Shown here in pieces: positions 16,683 through 24,503 of a stretch of 61,995 nucleotides of DNA. The DNA is from Treponema sp. GTDB taxonomy: Bacteria > Spirochaetota > Spirochaetia > Treponematales > Treponemataceae. Below the pieces are notes generated by a model. The model saw nothing but the letters and a program-made list of their open reading frames with translations, made no database searches and was not told where the DNA came from. The stretch covers positions 1-61,995 of the forward strand of contig JAEDCY010000016.1 of NCBI GenBank assembly GCA_016293915.1, in the 5' to 3' direction. Position 1 is the first letter of the stretch; the number at the start of each line of letters is the position of its first letter. The position numbers were made by a program, and so were the translations under genes.

Positions 16683-17403
16683 CGTTCATAAGTCATTTGG
16701 AAAAACAGAAGTTCTCAAAGGTATTTCGCTGAATGTAGAAAAGGGCAGTGTAACTGCAATTATCGGGCCTTCTGGAGCAGGAAAAACAACTCTTCTTCGC
16801 TGTATCAATTTTCTGGAAAAAGCAGACACAGGTCTTCTTGATTTTGATGATATTCATATTGATTTGGAAAAAGTGTCTAAAAAAACAATGCTGGAAATTC
16901 GCCGCAAAACGGCCTTTGTTTTTCAGAACTATAATCTTTTTGCAAATATGACAGCACTTGAAAATGTAATGGAAGGTCTTGTTACTGCAAGAAAAGTTCC
17001 AAAAGCAGAGGCAAAAGACCGTGCCATTAAAGCCCTTGAAAAAGTAGGTCTAAAAGACCGTGCAGATTTTTATCCTTCAAGTCTTTCAGGCGGTCAGCAG
17101 CAGAGAGTTGGAATTGCCCGAGCCCTTGCAGTAAATCCCGAAGTTATTCTCTTTGATGAACCAACCTCAGCCCTAGACCCTGAACTCACCGGTGAAGTTC
17201 TTTCTGTAATCAAACAGCTTGCTTCAGAAGGAACAACCATGGTAATAGTAACTCACGAAATGTCTTTTGCCCGCGATACTGCCGACAAAGTAATTTTTAT
17301 GGATAAAGGTCAAATAATCGAAGAAGGCAAGTCCTCAAAAATCTTCACATCGCCAAAAGAAGCCCGTACCCGTCAGTTTTTACAACGTTTTGAAAATCAA
17401 TAA
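16666..17403 (+). CDS. Polar amino-acid ABC transporter ATPase
   Basis: The GTG at 16666 was chosen because AGGAG (16655-16659) lies 6 bases before it and the product then begins with the family's usual (M)LKLTNVHKSFG. It has 245 residues with Walker A GPSGAGKTT, a Q-loop VFQNYNLF, the signature LSGGQQQR and Walker B ILFDEPTSALDP. It energises amino-acid import with the two preceding permeases. The annotated longer frame from 16633 would lie inside the upstream gene without a ribosome site. Confidence 0.9.
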   Translation: MLKLTNVHKSFGKTEVLKGISLNVEKGSVTAIIGPSGAGKTTLLRCINFLEKADTGLLDFDDIHIDLEKVSKKTMLEIRRKTAFVFQNYNLFANMTALENVMEGLVTARKVPKAEAKDRAIKALEKVGLKDRADFYPSSLSGGQQQRVGIARALAVNPEVILFDEPTSALDPELTGEVLSVIKQLASEGTTMVIVTHEMSFARDTADKVIFMDKGQIIEEGKSSKIFTSPKEARTRQFLQRFENQ

Positions 17404-17408
17404 TCTTC

Positions 17409-17623
17409 CAGGGCTTCCGCATTATAAACGCTTATCCGTAAATATTGGCGCGAAGGAGCGGGGCGAGGTTCAAAAACACTCTTTTTGTGGCTGCTGCGAA
17501 GCGGCAGTTCAATAGTTTCTATACCACAAAAAGCGTGTAGCGCAATATTGCGCGGTTTTGAATCACGCAACCGTTACTGGGAGCCAAAAATTCGGGATTT
17601 TTGTTTATAATGCGGAAGCCCTG
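17409..17623 (+). repeat. Long structured palindrome, family D (full copy)
   Basis: This 215-bp intergenic element is bounded by a perfect 21-bp inverted repeat (17409-17429 with 17603-17623). Inside are ACACTCTTTTTGTGG (17476-17490), nearly complementary to CCACAAAAAGCGTGT (17524-17538), and the perfect palindrome GCGCAATATTGCGC (17540-17553). A truncated relative covering only the right half lies at about 31989-32090. Confidence 0.85.
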
Positions 17624-17668
17624 AATAATCTTCCATATATTATTGCAAAATGCTAAAATGCCTCAACT

Positions 17669-18577
17669 ATGGTAAAGGCATCGACAAAATATAAGAGAGA
17701 GCACAAGGCAGATTACGGTCGCGAGAAAATAGAACTTCTCTATCACGATCAGTGGATTGCTGTAATCAACAAGCCCAGCGGACTCCTTTCTGTTCCTTAT
17801 CCAGGAAGTAAAGTTCGTACAGCTCAGTCTGTTCTTGAAGAAATACTTCGTAAGCAGGGCGAAGCTAACTCAAAACATAAGCCTTATGTAGTTCACCGAC
17901 TGGACCGCGATACCAGCGGAGTTATGATGTTTGCACTTACCGAACAGGCTCAGGAAAAAATTATGAATACCTGGCATACAATGGTAACAGAACGCCTTTA
18001 CCACGCAGTGGCAGAAATCAGTCGTAATGCAGAGCCTCTTCCGGAAAGCGGCCTTATTGATGATCCACTTGCTCAGAATGCACACAACGTTGGCTTTGTT
18101 CCTAAAAAAGGAGATAAGGATCATACTGGTCATGACTTTAAAACCGTCCTTGCCCGTACACATTATAAAATGATTCTGCAGGGAAAAACGCATATTCTTT
18201 TTGAGCTTTCTCTTGATACAGGAAAGAAAAATCAGATTCGAGCTCACCTTGCGGCCCATGGTTATCCGCTTGCTGGAGATGAAGAACACCGTGCACACAC
18301 AGATCCTTTCCACCGTCTTTGTCTTCATGCAAGAACTCTTGAATTCGATCATCCTTTTACAGGCGAGCACATGAAGTTCGAAGTGCCTGAACCTGAAGAG
18401 TGGAGTGAGTACGTAAAAATGGGAGACCCCCATCCTAAAAAGCCGGTCTGGGATTTATCTCAAAACCGCCAGAGTTCTTCACACCACGATGAACTAAAAC
18501 TAGGCCAGCGCCGCCTTTCTGCCAAAGATAAAGCTCACATGGATTTTATTAAGAGTGGAAAATCGTTTAGAAAATAG
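17669..18577 (+). CDS. RluA-family 23S rRNA/tRNA pseudouridine synthase
   Basis: This 302-residue enzyme converts specific uridines in RNA to pseudouridine. The catalytic motif VHRLDRDTSGVMMFA (about 73-87, with the catalytic Asp in HRLDRDTSG) is intact. NQIRAHLAAHGYPLAGDEEH and the RLCLHARTLEFDHP motif follow, as in RluA/RluD. No S4 domain is present at the N-terminus. The C-terminal 40 residues are a basic extension (SQNRQSSSHHDELKLGQRR). The substrate position cannot be told from sequence. A TAAAAT box at 17654-17659 ends 9 bases before the ATG. Confidence 0.87.
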   Translation: MVKASTKYKREHKADYGREKIELLYHDQWIAVINKPSGLLSVPYPGSKVRTAQSVLEEILRKQGEANSKHKPYVVHRLDRDTSGVMMFALTEQAQEKIMNTWHTMVTERLYHAVAEISRNAEPLPESGLIDDPLAQNAHNVGFVPKKGDKDHTGHDFKTVLARTHYKMILQGKTHILFELSLDTGKKNQIRAHLAAHGYPLAGDEEHRAHTDPFHRLCLHARTLEFDHPFTGEHMKFEVPEPEEWSEYVKMGDPHPKKPVWDLSQNRQSSSHHDELKLGQRRLSAKDKAHMDFIKSGKSFRK

Positions 18578-18601
18578 TTACAATAATATAAAATGATAAA
18601 C

Positions 18602-18743
18602 GTCATGCTGAACTTGTTTCAGCATCTCTTGAAAAGGGATCCCGAACCTTCGCAGCATAGCTGCTCGGAGACTCGCTAAAAACAGTCCACTGGACTGTTT
18701 TTGCCCTGCTACGCAGTGCCGCTCCCTAAGTTCAGCATGACAT
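18602..18743 (-). repeat. Short palindrome plus palindrome with nested F element
   Basis: A GTCATGCTGAAC, TTG, TTTCAGCATC palindrome starts at 18602. A second palindrome begins GATCCCGAAC at about 18638 and is split by an F element in minus orientation (18647-18727), after which AAGTTCAGCATGAC closes it. The F core is AAAAACAGTCC/GGACTGTTTTT. The whole block lies between the pseudouridine synthase and pflA. Confidence 0.8.
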
Positions 18744-18760
18744 ATAACAAGGAGACTCTT

Positions 18761-19507
18761 ATGCAAGGCTACATTCATCAGCTCGAAAGCTTCGGTTGTG
18801 CAGACGGACCAGGAAGCCGTTTTATTATCTTTTTCTCAGGCTGCCCGCTTCGCTGCCTTTACTGTCACAATCCAGATACCTGGAAAATGACAGACGGAAA
18901 ACTTTACACCGTAGAAGAACTTGTAAACGAAGCAATGTCATGTAAGGAATACTGGGGTAAAAAGGGTGGTGTAACCGTAAGTGGCGGAGAACCTCTTTTT
19001 CAAATTGATTTTCTGATTGAACTCTTTACAGCCTTCAAAAAACTTGGGGTTAATACCTGTATCGATACTTCTGGAGCTCCTTTTACAATGGAAGGTGAAT
19101 GGTTCGGAAAATTTCAGAAACTTATGGAAGTAACAGACATTCTTCTGATGGATATCAAACACATCAACGAAGAAGAACATGTTAAGCTTACCGGCAAGAC
19201 TGGAAAGAATATCCGCGAGATGTTTGCTTACCTAGATAAAATCAATAAGCCAATCTGGATTCGTCATGTACTTGTACCAGGTATTACAGATAATGATGAA
19301 TACCTCACACAAACAAGAGATTTTATACGTACTCTTCACAACGTAGAACGCGTAGAGATTCTCCCATACCACGGACTTGGTGCAATGAAGTACAAAGACC
19401 TGGGAATTGATTATGTTCTCAAAGACCTCGAAAGCCCGACACTCGAGAGAGTTGCAAATGCAAAAAAAATTCTCGAGTGTGATAAATACACTAAATGGCA
19501 GGAATAG
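18761..19507 (+). CDS. pflA: Pyruvate formate-lyase activating enzyme (radical SAM)
   Basis: The ATG at 18761 has AAGGAG just upstream; a longer frame from 18701 only reads through repeat sequence. The 248-residue protein uses a [4Fe-4S] cluster held by C28, C32 and C35 (CPLRCLYC, the CxxxCxxC motif) to cleave S-adenosylmethionine and install the glycyl radical on PflB. Other typical segments are VTVSGGEPLFQ and DIKHINEEEHVKLTG. It is separated from pflB by an amino-acid transporter and a pseudouridine synthase, so it is transcribed independently. Confidence 0.95.
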   Translation: MQGYIHQLESFGCADGPGSRFIIFFSGCPLRCLYCHNPDTWKMTDGKLYTVEELVNEAMSCKEYWGKKGGVTVSGGEPLFQIDFLIELFTAFKKLGVNTCIDTSGAPFTMEGEWFGKFQKLMEVTDILLMDIKHINEEEHVKLTGKTGKNIREMFAYLDKINKPIWIRHVLVPGITDNDEYLTQTRDFIRTLHNVERVEILPYHGLGAMKYKDLGIDYVLKDLESPTLERVANAKKILECDKYTKWQE

Positions 19508-19516
19508 TATGCCTCT

Positions 19517-19574
19517 GTCATTCCGAACTTGTTTCGGAATCTATTACAAGATGCTGAAACAAGTTCAGCATGAC
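19517..19574. repeat. Two short palindromes of the GTCAT family
   Basis: Copy 1 (19517-19541) is GTCATTCCGAAC, TTG, TTTCGGAATC. Copy 2 (19550-19574) is GATGCTGAAAC, AAG, TTCAGCATGAC. The variable dinucleotides differ between copies but stay complementary within each. Confidence 0.8.
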
Positions 19575-19595
19575 ATTAAATTGTAGGAGCAAATT

Positions 19596-20000
19596 ATGTC
19601 AAAATACTTAGACCGCGCAAAAGAAATCCGCGCAATTGAAACACCACACCACAACTGTGCACAGTCTGTTCTTATGTCTTTTACCCAGAGCCTTAATCTG
19701 GATGATGAAACTGCTTACAAAATTGCAACAGCCTTTGGTGGCGGCATGAAATCTGGTATTACCTGTGGAGTAATTACAGGCGGCCTTATGGTTTTAGGTC
19801 TTTTTGATGTAGACGCACCAGAAGATACTCAGGCTCTGGTAAAATACTTTCAGAGCCGTCATTCAGATATGCTGAATTGCGCCGATCTCTTAAAAGCCAA
19901 CGCAGCCGCAGGCGGCACTCGAAAACCCCACTGCGATGCCCTCGTTTATGAAATGGTAGAGTATGTAGAAAAAATTCTTAAAGAAAAAGGGAAGATATAA
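19596..20000 (+). CDS. C_GCAxxG_C_C family protein
   Basis: This 134-residue protein matches the C_GCAxxG_C_C family: NCAQSVLMSF (about 20-29), AFGGGMKSGITCGVITGGLMVLGL (about 46-69) and a C-terminal Cys pair (MLNCADLL, KPHCDAL). The conserved cysteines and Gly-rich helix suggest a redox or metal-binding role, often found near radical SAM and transport genes in anaerobes. Function is not established. AGGAG at about 19585 supports the start. It lies directly downstream of pflA, separated by repeats. Confidence 0.8.
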   Translation: MSKYLDRAKEIRAIETPHHNCAQSVLMSFTQSLNLDDETAYKIATAFGGGMKSGITCGVITGGLMVLGLFDVDAPEDTQALVKYFQSRHSDMLNCADLLKANAAAGGTRKPHCDALVYEMVEYVEKILKEKGKI

Positions 20001-20015
20001 TATATAGGAGTAATA

Positions 20016-20040
20016 GATCCTGAAACAAGTTCAGAATGAC
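20016..20040 (-). repeat. Short GTCAT-family palindrome
   Basis: GATCCTGAAAC, AAG, TTCAGAATGAC; one arm has diverged by a base, so pairing is imperfect. It is directly followed by a family A element. Confidence 0.7.
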
Positions 20041-20050
20041 GGTGTATAGA

Positions 20051-20215
20051 AATCTGAGGAGCGGAGCGGTCACGAGATACGAACTGCCTCTTGACGTCTT
20101 TGCAGACTTGCATAAAAAGAATCCGAGGAGTTTCGGAACGAAAACCGCAGGATTCTTACAAAAAAACGGAAAGCGAGCATGTTCGTATCTCGTTACCGCG
20201 GGAGCTTCTTAGATT
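20051..20215 (-). repeat. Long structured palindrome, family A, copy 2
   Basis: This 165-bp element precedes gatB. AATCT (20051-20055) pairs with AGATT (20211-20215), GCGGT (20066-20070) with ACCGC (20195-20199), and ACGAGATACGAAC (20072-20084) with 20181-20193 over 13 perfect pairs. Read on the minus strand, the inner part is AAGAATCC, TGCGG, TTTTCG, CGAAA, TCCTC, GGATTCTT. This is the same architecture as copy 1 with different stem bases. Confidence 0.85.
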
Positions 20216-20297
20216 TTTAAGAACTCTTATATATATTGTTCTAACTCTTTTTTTTCTATATAATAAATCATTATTTTGCTTTTTATTTGAGGATAAT

Positions 20298-21833
20298 ATG
20301 ATAGATAAGTGGGAAATTGTAATCGGTTGCGAAATTCATACTCAGCTTTTGACTAAAACAAAAGCCTTCTGTGCCTGCGAAAACCGCTATGGAGGAATGC
20401 CAGACACCCGCGTGTGCCCTGTATGTCTAGGCCTTCCTGGCGCTATGCCACGCATTTCAAAAGGTTATGTTGAACTCGGAGCTGTTGCCGGACAGGCACT
20501 CAACTGTAATATTGCACGCTTTACAAAGTTTGACCGCAAGCATTACTTTTACCCAGACCTTGCAAAAGGCTATCAGATTACTCAGTATGATATTCCTCTT
20601 TGTACAGACGGTTATGTAGACCTGCCTTTCAGAAGCTATCCAAAAGATGAACAGCCGGGCGGAGCAAAGTGCCGTGAAAAGAACTTTATCGGCCAGGACT
20701 GTATTGTAGGCGAGGGTAAATACCGCCGAGTTCGCGTAGAACGCATTCACCTTGAGGAAGACGTAGGTAAGTCTCTTCACCTTCAGGGCGCTCACTCATA
20801 CATCGACTACAACCGATGTGGAACTCCACTTATCGAAATTGTAACAAAACCAGATATGACATCTCCTGAAGAAGCTGCTCTCTTTATGCAGACAGTTCAG
20901 GAAATTCTCCGCTACGTAAAAGTAACAAACGGTAACCTCGAAGAAGGTAACATGCGCTGCGACGCAAACATCAACCTCAACGTTTGGGAAGACGGAAAGC
21001 TCTGGCACACACCAATTTCCGAAATCAAAAATCTGAACTCCTTCAAGGCAATCCGCGAGGCCTGCACTTACGAAGCTCAGCGCCAGCTCAAAGAGTTCCA
21101 GGAAGACCGTCAGGAATTCAACCCTGGCTTCAAAGTTACTATGGGCTGGGACGAAGAAAAAGGTCAGACTGTTGTTCAGCGTACAAAGAACTCATTCGTA
21201 GACTACCGCTTTACAACAGAACCTGATATTAAGCCATTCACTGTAAGCGAAGAACTCATTGCAAACGCAAAAGAAAAGGTAGGCGAGCTTCCTGAAGCAA
21301 AACGTCAGCGCTACAAGGCTCAGTACGGCATGACAGATTTCGATGTAGAAACAATCACATCTACCCGTGACCTGGCCCTCTTCTTCGAAGATGCCGCAAC
21401 TAAATCAAAGAATCCAAAGCGCGCAGTAAACCTTATTCTTGCAGAACTCCTTGCAGTTCTCAACGAAAAGAAAATTGCCATTACAGATATCAGCCTTACT
21501 CCGGCTCATATTGCAGAACTTGCCGATGCCCTCGAGGATGGAAAAATCACATCAAAACAGGGTAAGGAAGTATTCGCCGAAATGCTTGCTTCTAACAAAA
21601 TGCCTTCAGTTATTATTAAAGAAAAGGGCATGGAAGTTGTAAGCGATGCCGGCGAAATCGACAAGATTGTACAGGACGTAATTGCCGCAAACCCTAAGGC
21701 TATTGAAGACTATAAGGGCGGAAAGACAAATGTTGTCGGCTGGCTTATGGGGCAGGTTATGAAGCAGAGTCACGGAAAGGCTAACCCTAAGCAGGCAACA
21801 GAACTCTTGAATAAGCATCTGGCAGCATTGTAA
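20298..21833 (+). CDS. gatB: Aspartyl/glutamyl-tRNA(Asn/Gln) amidotransferase subunit B
   Basis: The ATG at 20298 (GAGG upstream at 20289-20292) gives 511 residues beginning MIDKWEIVIGCEIHTQL, the standard GatB start. An open frame extends upstream to 20091 but only translates the palindromic repeat. GatB binds misacylated tRNA and phosphorylates the acyl group so that GatCAB can amidate it. Typical segments are KHYFYPDLAKGYQITQYD, GTPLIEIVTKPD and the C-terminal tRNA-binding tail GWLMGQVMKQSHGKANP. gatA and gatC are not in the window. Confidence 0.95.
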   Translation: MIDKWEIVIGCEIHTQLLTKTKAFCACENRYGGMPDTRVCPVCLGLPGAMPRISKGYVELGAVAGQALNCNIARFTKFDRKHYFYPDLAKGYQITQYDIPLCTDGYVDLPFRSYPKDEQPGGAKCREKNFIGQDCIVGEGKYRRVRVERIHLEEDVGKSLHLQGAHSYIDYNRCGTPLIEIVTKPDMTSPEEAALFMQTVQEILRYVKVTNGNLEEGNMRCDANINLNVWEDGKLWHTPISEIKNLNSFKAIREACTYEAQRQLKEFQEDRQEFNPGFKVTMGWDEEKGQTVVQRTKNSFVDYRFTTEPDIKPFTVSEELIANAKEKVGELPEAKRQRYKAQYGMTDFDVETITSTRDLALFFEDAATKSKNPKRAVNLILAELLAVLNEKKIAITDISLTPAHIAELADALEDGKITSKQGKEVFAEMLASNKMPSVIIKEKGMEVVSDAGEIDKIVQDVIAANPKAIEDYKGGKTNVVGWLMGQVMKQSHGKANPKQATELLNKHLAAL

Positions 21834-21908
21834 GTTGGTTTCGATACACCGCTGACGCGGCACTCAACCAACGGTGGTTGAGTAGACCGAAGGCCGTATC
21901 GAAACCAC
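21834..21908. repeat. Two head-to-head copies of the CGATAC palindrome
   Basis: Copy 1 (about 21834-21872) begins TTGGTTTCGATAC and ends CACTCAACCAA. Copy 2 (about 21873-21908) is inverted: GGTGGTTGAG ... GTATCGAAACCACC. They lie between the convergent gatB and GGDEF/EAL genes and may serve as a bidirectional terminator. The same element occurs inside lon and the aldo/keto reductase gene. Confidence 0.85.
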
Positions 21909-21910
21909 CA

Positions 21911-24154
21911 TTACGAGTGCAGCTTTATAAACTGCATGAAATCCTGCTCGGACAGTGGTTTTGAATAAAAGAAGCCCTGGGCCTGGTCGCAGTCAATTGA
22001 GCGCAAAAAGTCTCTTTGTGCCTGAGTTTCTACACCTTCGAAAATTGTCTGCTTTTCAAGATTTTTGCTCAGGTTTACCAGCACCTGAATAAACTTCTGA
22101 GATTTTCTGTCTATGCGGCCTTCGCTGTTTGTAGAAGCATTAAGAAATTCTCTGTCAAACTTCAAAACATCAACAGGAATTTTGGTAAGCATATTCAAAG
22201 AAGATTCACCGCTTCCAAAATCATCCATTGCAACCGAGAAGCCTTCTTTGTGAAGTTTTTCTGTAATGTCCTGAAGAGTGTTATTATCCATTACGGAACG
22301 CTCAAGAATTTCAATTTGAATCAGACTTGGTGGAATTGAATACTTTGTAAATATCTCCATAAAATCATGAATGAATTTTTCAGGCTTATTGTGATTGCGG
22401 GACATATTTACGGAAATCGGAACAATAGATTCACCTTTCATCAAACGAGTTTGTACAAATTTGAAAACTTCTTCATAAACATAATAGTCAAGTTTTGTTA
22501 TAAAGCCATTTCGCTCGAAAAGAGGAATGAATTTATCTGGAGTCATAAGTCCAAGCTTTGGACTGTTCCATCTTACAAGGGCTTCGGCTCCTACAATCTT
22601 ATCATCATTAAGAGAGATTTTCGGCTGATACATTACAAAAAATTCTTTCTGGTCAAGAGCCTGCTGCATGTGACTTTCAATAAAGCGTTCTTCATTGATT
22701 TTTTCGAGCAGTCGTGAATTATAAACCGAATATTGGGTAAGAAGATTATCCTTTATAGTGCTTTTTGCAAAGGAAGCCTGACCTATAAGATTCTGGATTT
22801 TATTTCCTGTGATATCAGAATCCGGCATAAGAAATGAAATACCAAATTTCGGAAAGAATGGAATTTCGTACGATTTAGATTCCTTTGCGATAGTTTCCAT
22901 TTCCTTTTTAAATGTATTCATTGCCTTGTGAACAGATGTTATCTTTATAAAAATGTAAAAATGATCTGCAAAACCACGGCCTGCTATAGCATGAAAGACT
23001 GAGATAGCTTTTGTAATCATTTTTGAGTAATGAAGAATCAGTTTATCGGCAGCCTCTTCTCCATAATTCTGGTTGATAAATTTGAAACCGCGAATATCTG
23101 CTTCAATAAGCATAAATTTAGAGCGACTGTTTCGAATCATTTTATTTGCTTCGATTTCAAAGCGTTGTCTTGTCCAGAGGTTTGTAAGAGGGTCGTAAAC
23201 AGTTGCAATTAACTGCTTTCTCTGGAAAAAGTCCAGAATCTTAGCTTCTGCCAGAACCAGCGCCAGAACAATAAGAAGCGAAACAATGATAAGTACCATT
23301 TCATTCTTCTTTTCCGGCTTATAAATTTCATCTATTTCATTCATCGAAATCTTTAAGGAAAGAGTCCAGCCTGATTCCGGGATTTTAGCAGTCATAAGGT
23401 AGGCTAAATCTCCTGTATCTGTCTGTGTAATATAGGTTGCAGGCGGATTTTTTGCAATATTGACAGTAGAAGTGTTACTATATTTGTTGTCTGACGGTTC
23501 ATAAGTTCGTCCGATAATTTCCGGAATAGGGTGAACAAGAAAATATCCTTTTTTATCGAGCAGCATATAAGATTCTTTTTCGCCCATTTTGATGTCTGTC
23601 GTTCTTTCTATGAACTTATTAATAAAAACAGTGGCTCCAAGGGCTCCGACAATCTTCCCGTCTTTATAAATTGATTTTTCTATAGAGAAAATTTTGTCGC
23701 CGGTTCGGGGATGAATTCTTAAGCCGCTTATTGCAATGTCATTGCCTTCTACAAGTCCTAAATGATGTCTCGGATCAAGCTTGGTTTGAAAATTGTCTGA
23801 GGTATAAATTGTACCGTCAGGCAGAGCATAATATAGTTCAAAAAAATCTTCGGGCATTTTATAAGCATATTCATTTATAAATTGAAAGATTTTCTGAGTA
23901 TCAGGTTCATCAAAGATTCTATCTGAATATACAATCTGCATTGAGTGAATATATGAATTTAATTGAAGACTGATTATTTTTGAATAGCTCTGGAGAGTAT
24001 TTTCAATACTGGAAAAATATTCCTCTTCGGCATTCTTAAGCATTTTTTTCGTATACATGCTGGAAAGAGACAAGACGATTGTCATGAATACAACATAGAC
24101 GAGAAGGGTAGATATAAACTTGGCCTTTTCAGGCGAAATATTGTTTTTCTTCAC
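21911..24154 (-). CDS. Membrane c-di-GMP phosphodiesterase: dCache sensor, degenerate GGDEF, EAL
   Basis: The 747-residue protein has an N-terminal transmembrane helix (about 13-32), an extracytoplasmic Cache-type sensor (IHPRTGDKIFSIEKSIY, GYFLVHPIPEIIGRTYEP) and a second helix near 280-300. The GGDEF domain starts at DPLTNLWTRQRFE but its active motif has become RGFADHF, so cyclase activity is lost. The EAL domain keeps VGAEALVRW, the metal-site regions, MDDFGSGESSLNML and QGFFYSKPL, and should hydrolyse c-di-GMP. It is divergent from the sugar importer and shares the 349-bp control region. Confidence 0.85.
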   Translation of the reverse strand: MKKNNISPEKAKFISTLLVYVVFMTIVLSLSSMYTKKMLKNAEEEYFSSIENTLQSYSKIISLQLNSYIHSMQIVYSDRIFDEPDTQKIFQFINEYAYKMPEDFFELYYALPDGTIYTSDNFQTKLDPRHHLGLVEGNDIAISGLRIHPRTGDKIFSIEKSIYKDGKIVGALGATVFINKFIERTTDIKMGEKESYMLLDKKGYFLVHPIPEIIGRTYEPSDNKYSNTSTVNIAKNPPATYITQTDTGDLAYLMTAKIPESGWTLSLKISMNEIDEIYKPEKKNEMVLIIVSLLIVLALVLAEAKILDFFQRKQLIATVYDPLTNLWTRQRFEIEANKMIRNSRSKFMLIEADIRGFKFINQNYGEEAADKLILHYSKMITKAISVFHAIAGRGFADHFYIFIKITSVHKAMNTFKKEMETIAKESKSYEIPFFPKFGISFLMPDSDITGNKIQNLIGQASFAKSTIKDNLLTQYSVYNSRLLEKINEERFIESHMQQALDQKEFFVMYQPKISLNDDKIVGAEALVRWNSPKLGLMTPDKFIPLFERNGFITKLDYYVYEEVFKFVQTRLMKGESIVPISVNMSRNHNKPEKFIHDFMEIFTKYSIPPSLIQIEILERSVMDNNTLQDITEKLHKEGFSVAMDDFGSGESSLNMLTKIPVDVLKFDREFLNASTNSEGRIDRKSQKFIQVLVNLSKNLEKQTIFEGVETQAQRDFLRSIDCDQAQGFFYSKPLSEQDFMQFIKLHS

Positions 24155-24312
24155 AAAACTTCATTCCGATACGAATATATTTTCACCACCCACGTAAAAT
24201 AATAACACAGATTTAATGAAAGTCAAATAAATAAAATCCAATTAAATAGAAAATAAATTAAAGGGAAAGTTTAGCAGGAGGGCATTTTTCCGGTGCTTTA
24301 ACAATCATTTAA

Positions 24313-24357
24313 CCTTACGAAAACGTTGTAATAACTAAAGAAAACGTTTTCGTAAGG
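24313..24357. promoter_or_regulatory. Paired LacI-type operators in the divergent control region
   Basis: Two sites lie in the 349-bp gap: ACGAAAACGTTGTAA (about 24317-24331) and AAGAAAACGTTTTCGTAA (24338-24355, core GAAAACGTTTTC fully palindromic). Together they form a 13-bp perfect inverted repeat (CCTTACGAAAACG at 24313-24325 with CGTTTTCGTAAGG at 24345-24357) followed by a T run. A site differing by one base precedes the GH94 gene. This points to one LacI-family sugar repressor, not encoded in the window. Confidence 0.7.
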
Positions 24358-24418
24358 CATTTTTTTAAAGTTAAACGATTAACTTGCTCCAAATTCGTAT
24401 AAATTCAGTATTTTTTTT

Positions 24419-24473
24419 TTGCAAAAAAAATACTTATGAGTTACAATAATACCAGTTAGGGAGTATTCCCTAA
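24419..24473 (+). promoter_or_regulatory. Promoter and leader hairpin of the sugar ABC operon
   Basis: TTGCAA at 24419-24424, a 17-base spacer and TACAAT at 24442-24447. The leader then contains a TTAGGG/CCCTAA hairpin (24456-24473) and a strong purine-rich ribosome site (AGAGGAAAGG) before the ATG at 24504. An AGTATTTT/AAAATACT palindrome overlaps the -35 area. Confidence 0.6.
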
Positions 24474-24503
24474 ATAAAAAAAACTTTACAAGAGGAAAGG
24501 AAA

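Noticed and set aside
18578..18778. 66-residue frame on the minus strand
   Set aside because: Consists of GTCAT palindrome and F-element sequence.
20091..20297. N-terminal extension of gatB
   Set aside because: The extra 69 codons read through a family A palindrome, while the ATG at 20298 has a ribosome site and the conserved GatB start.
24408..24434. A/T palindrome as a terminator
   Set aside because: It overlaps the promoter of the sugar operon and has almost no GC pairs, so termination is unlikely.
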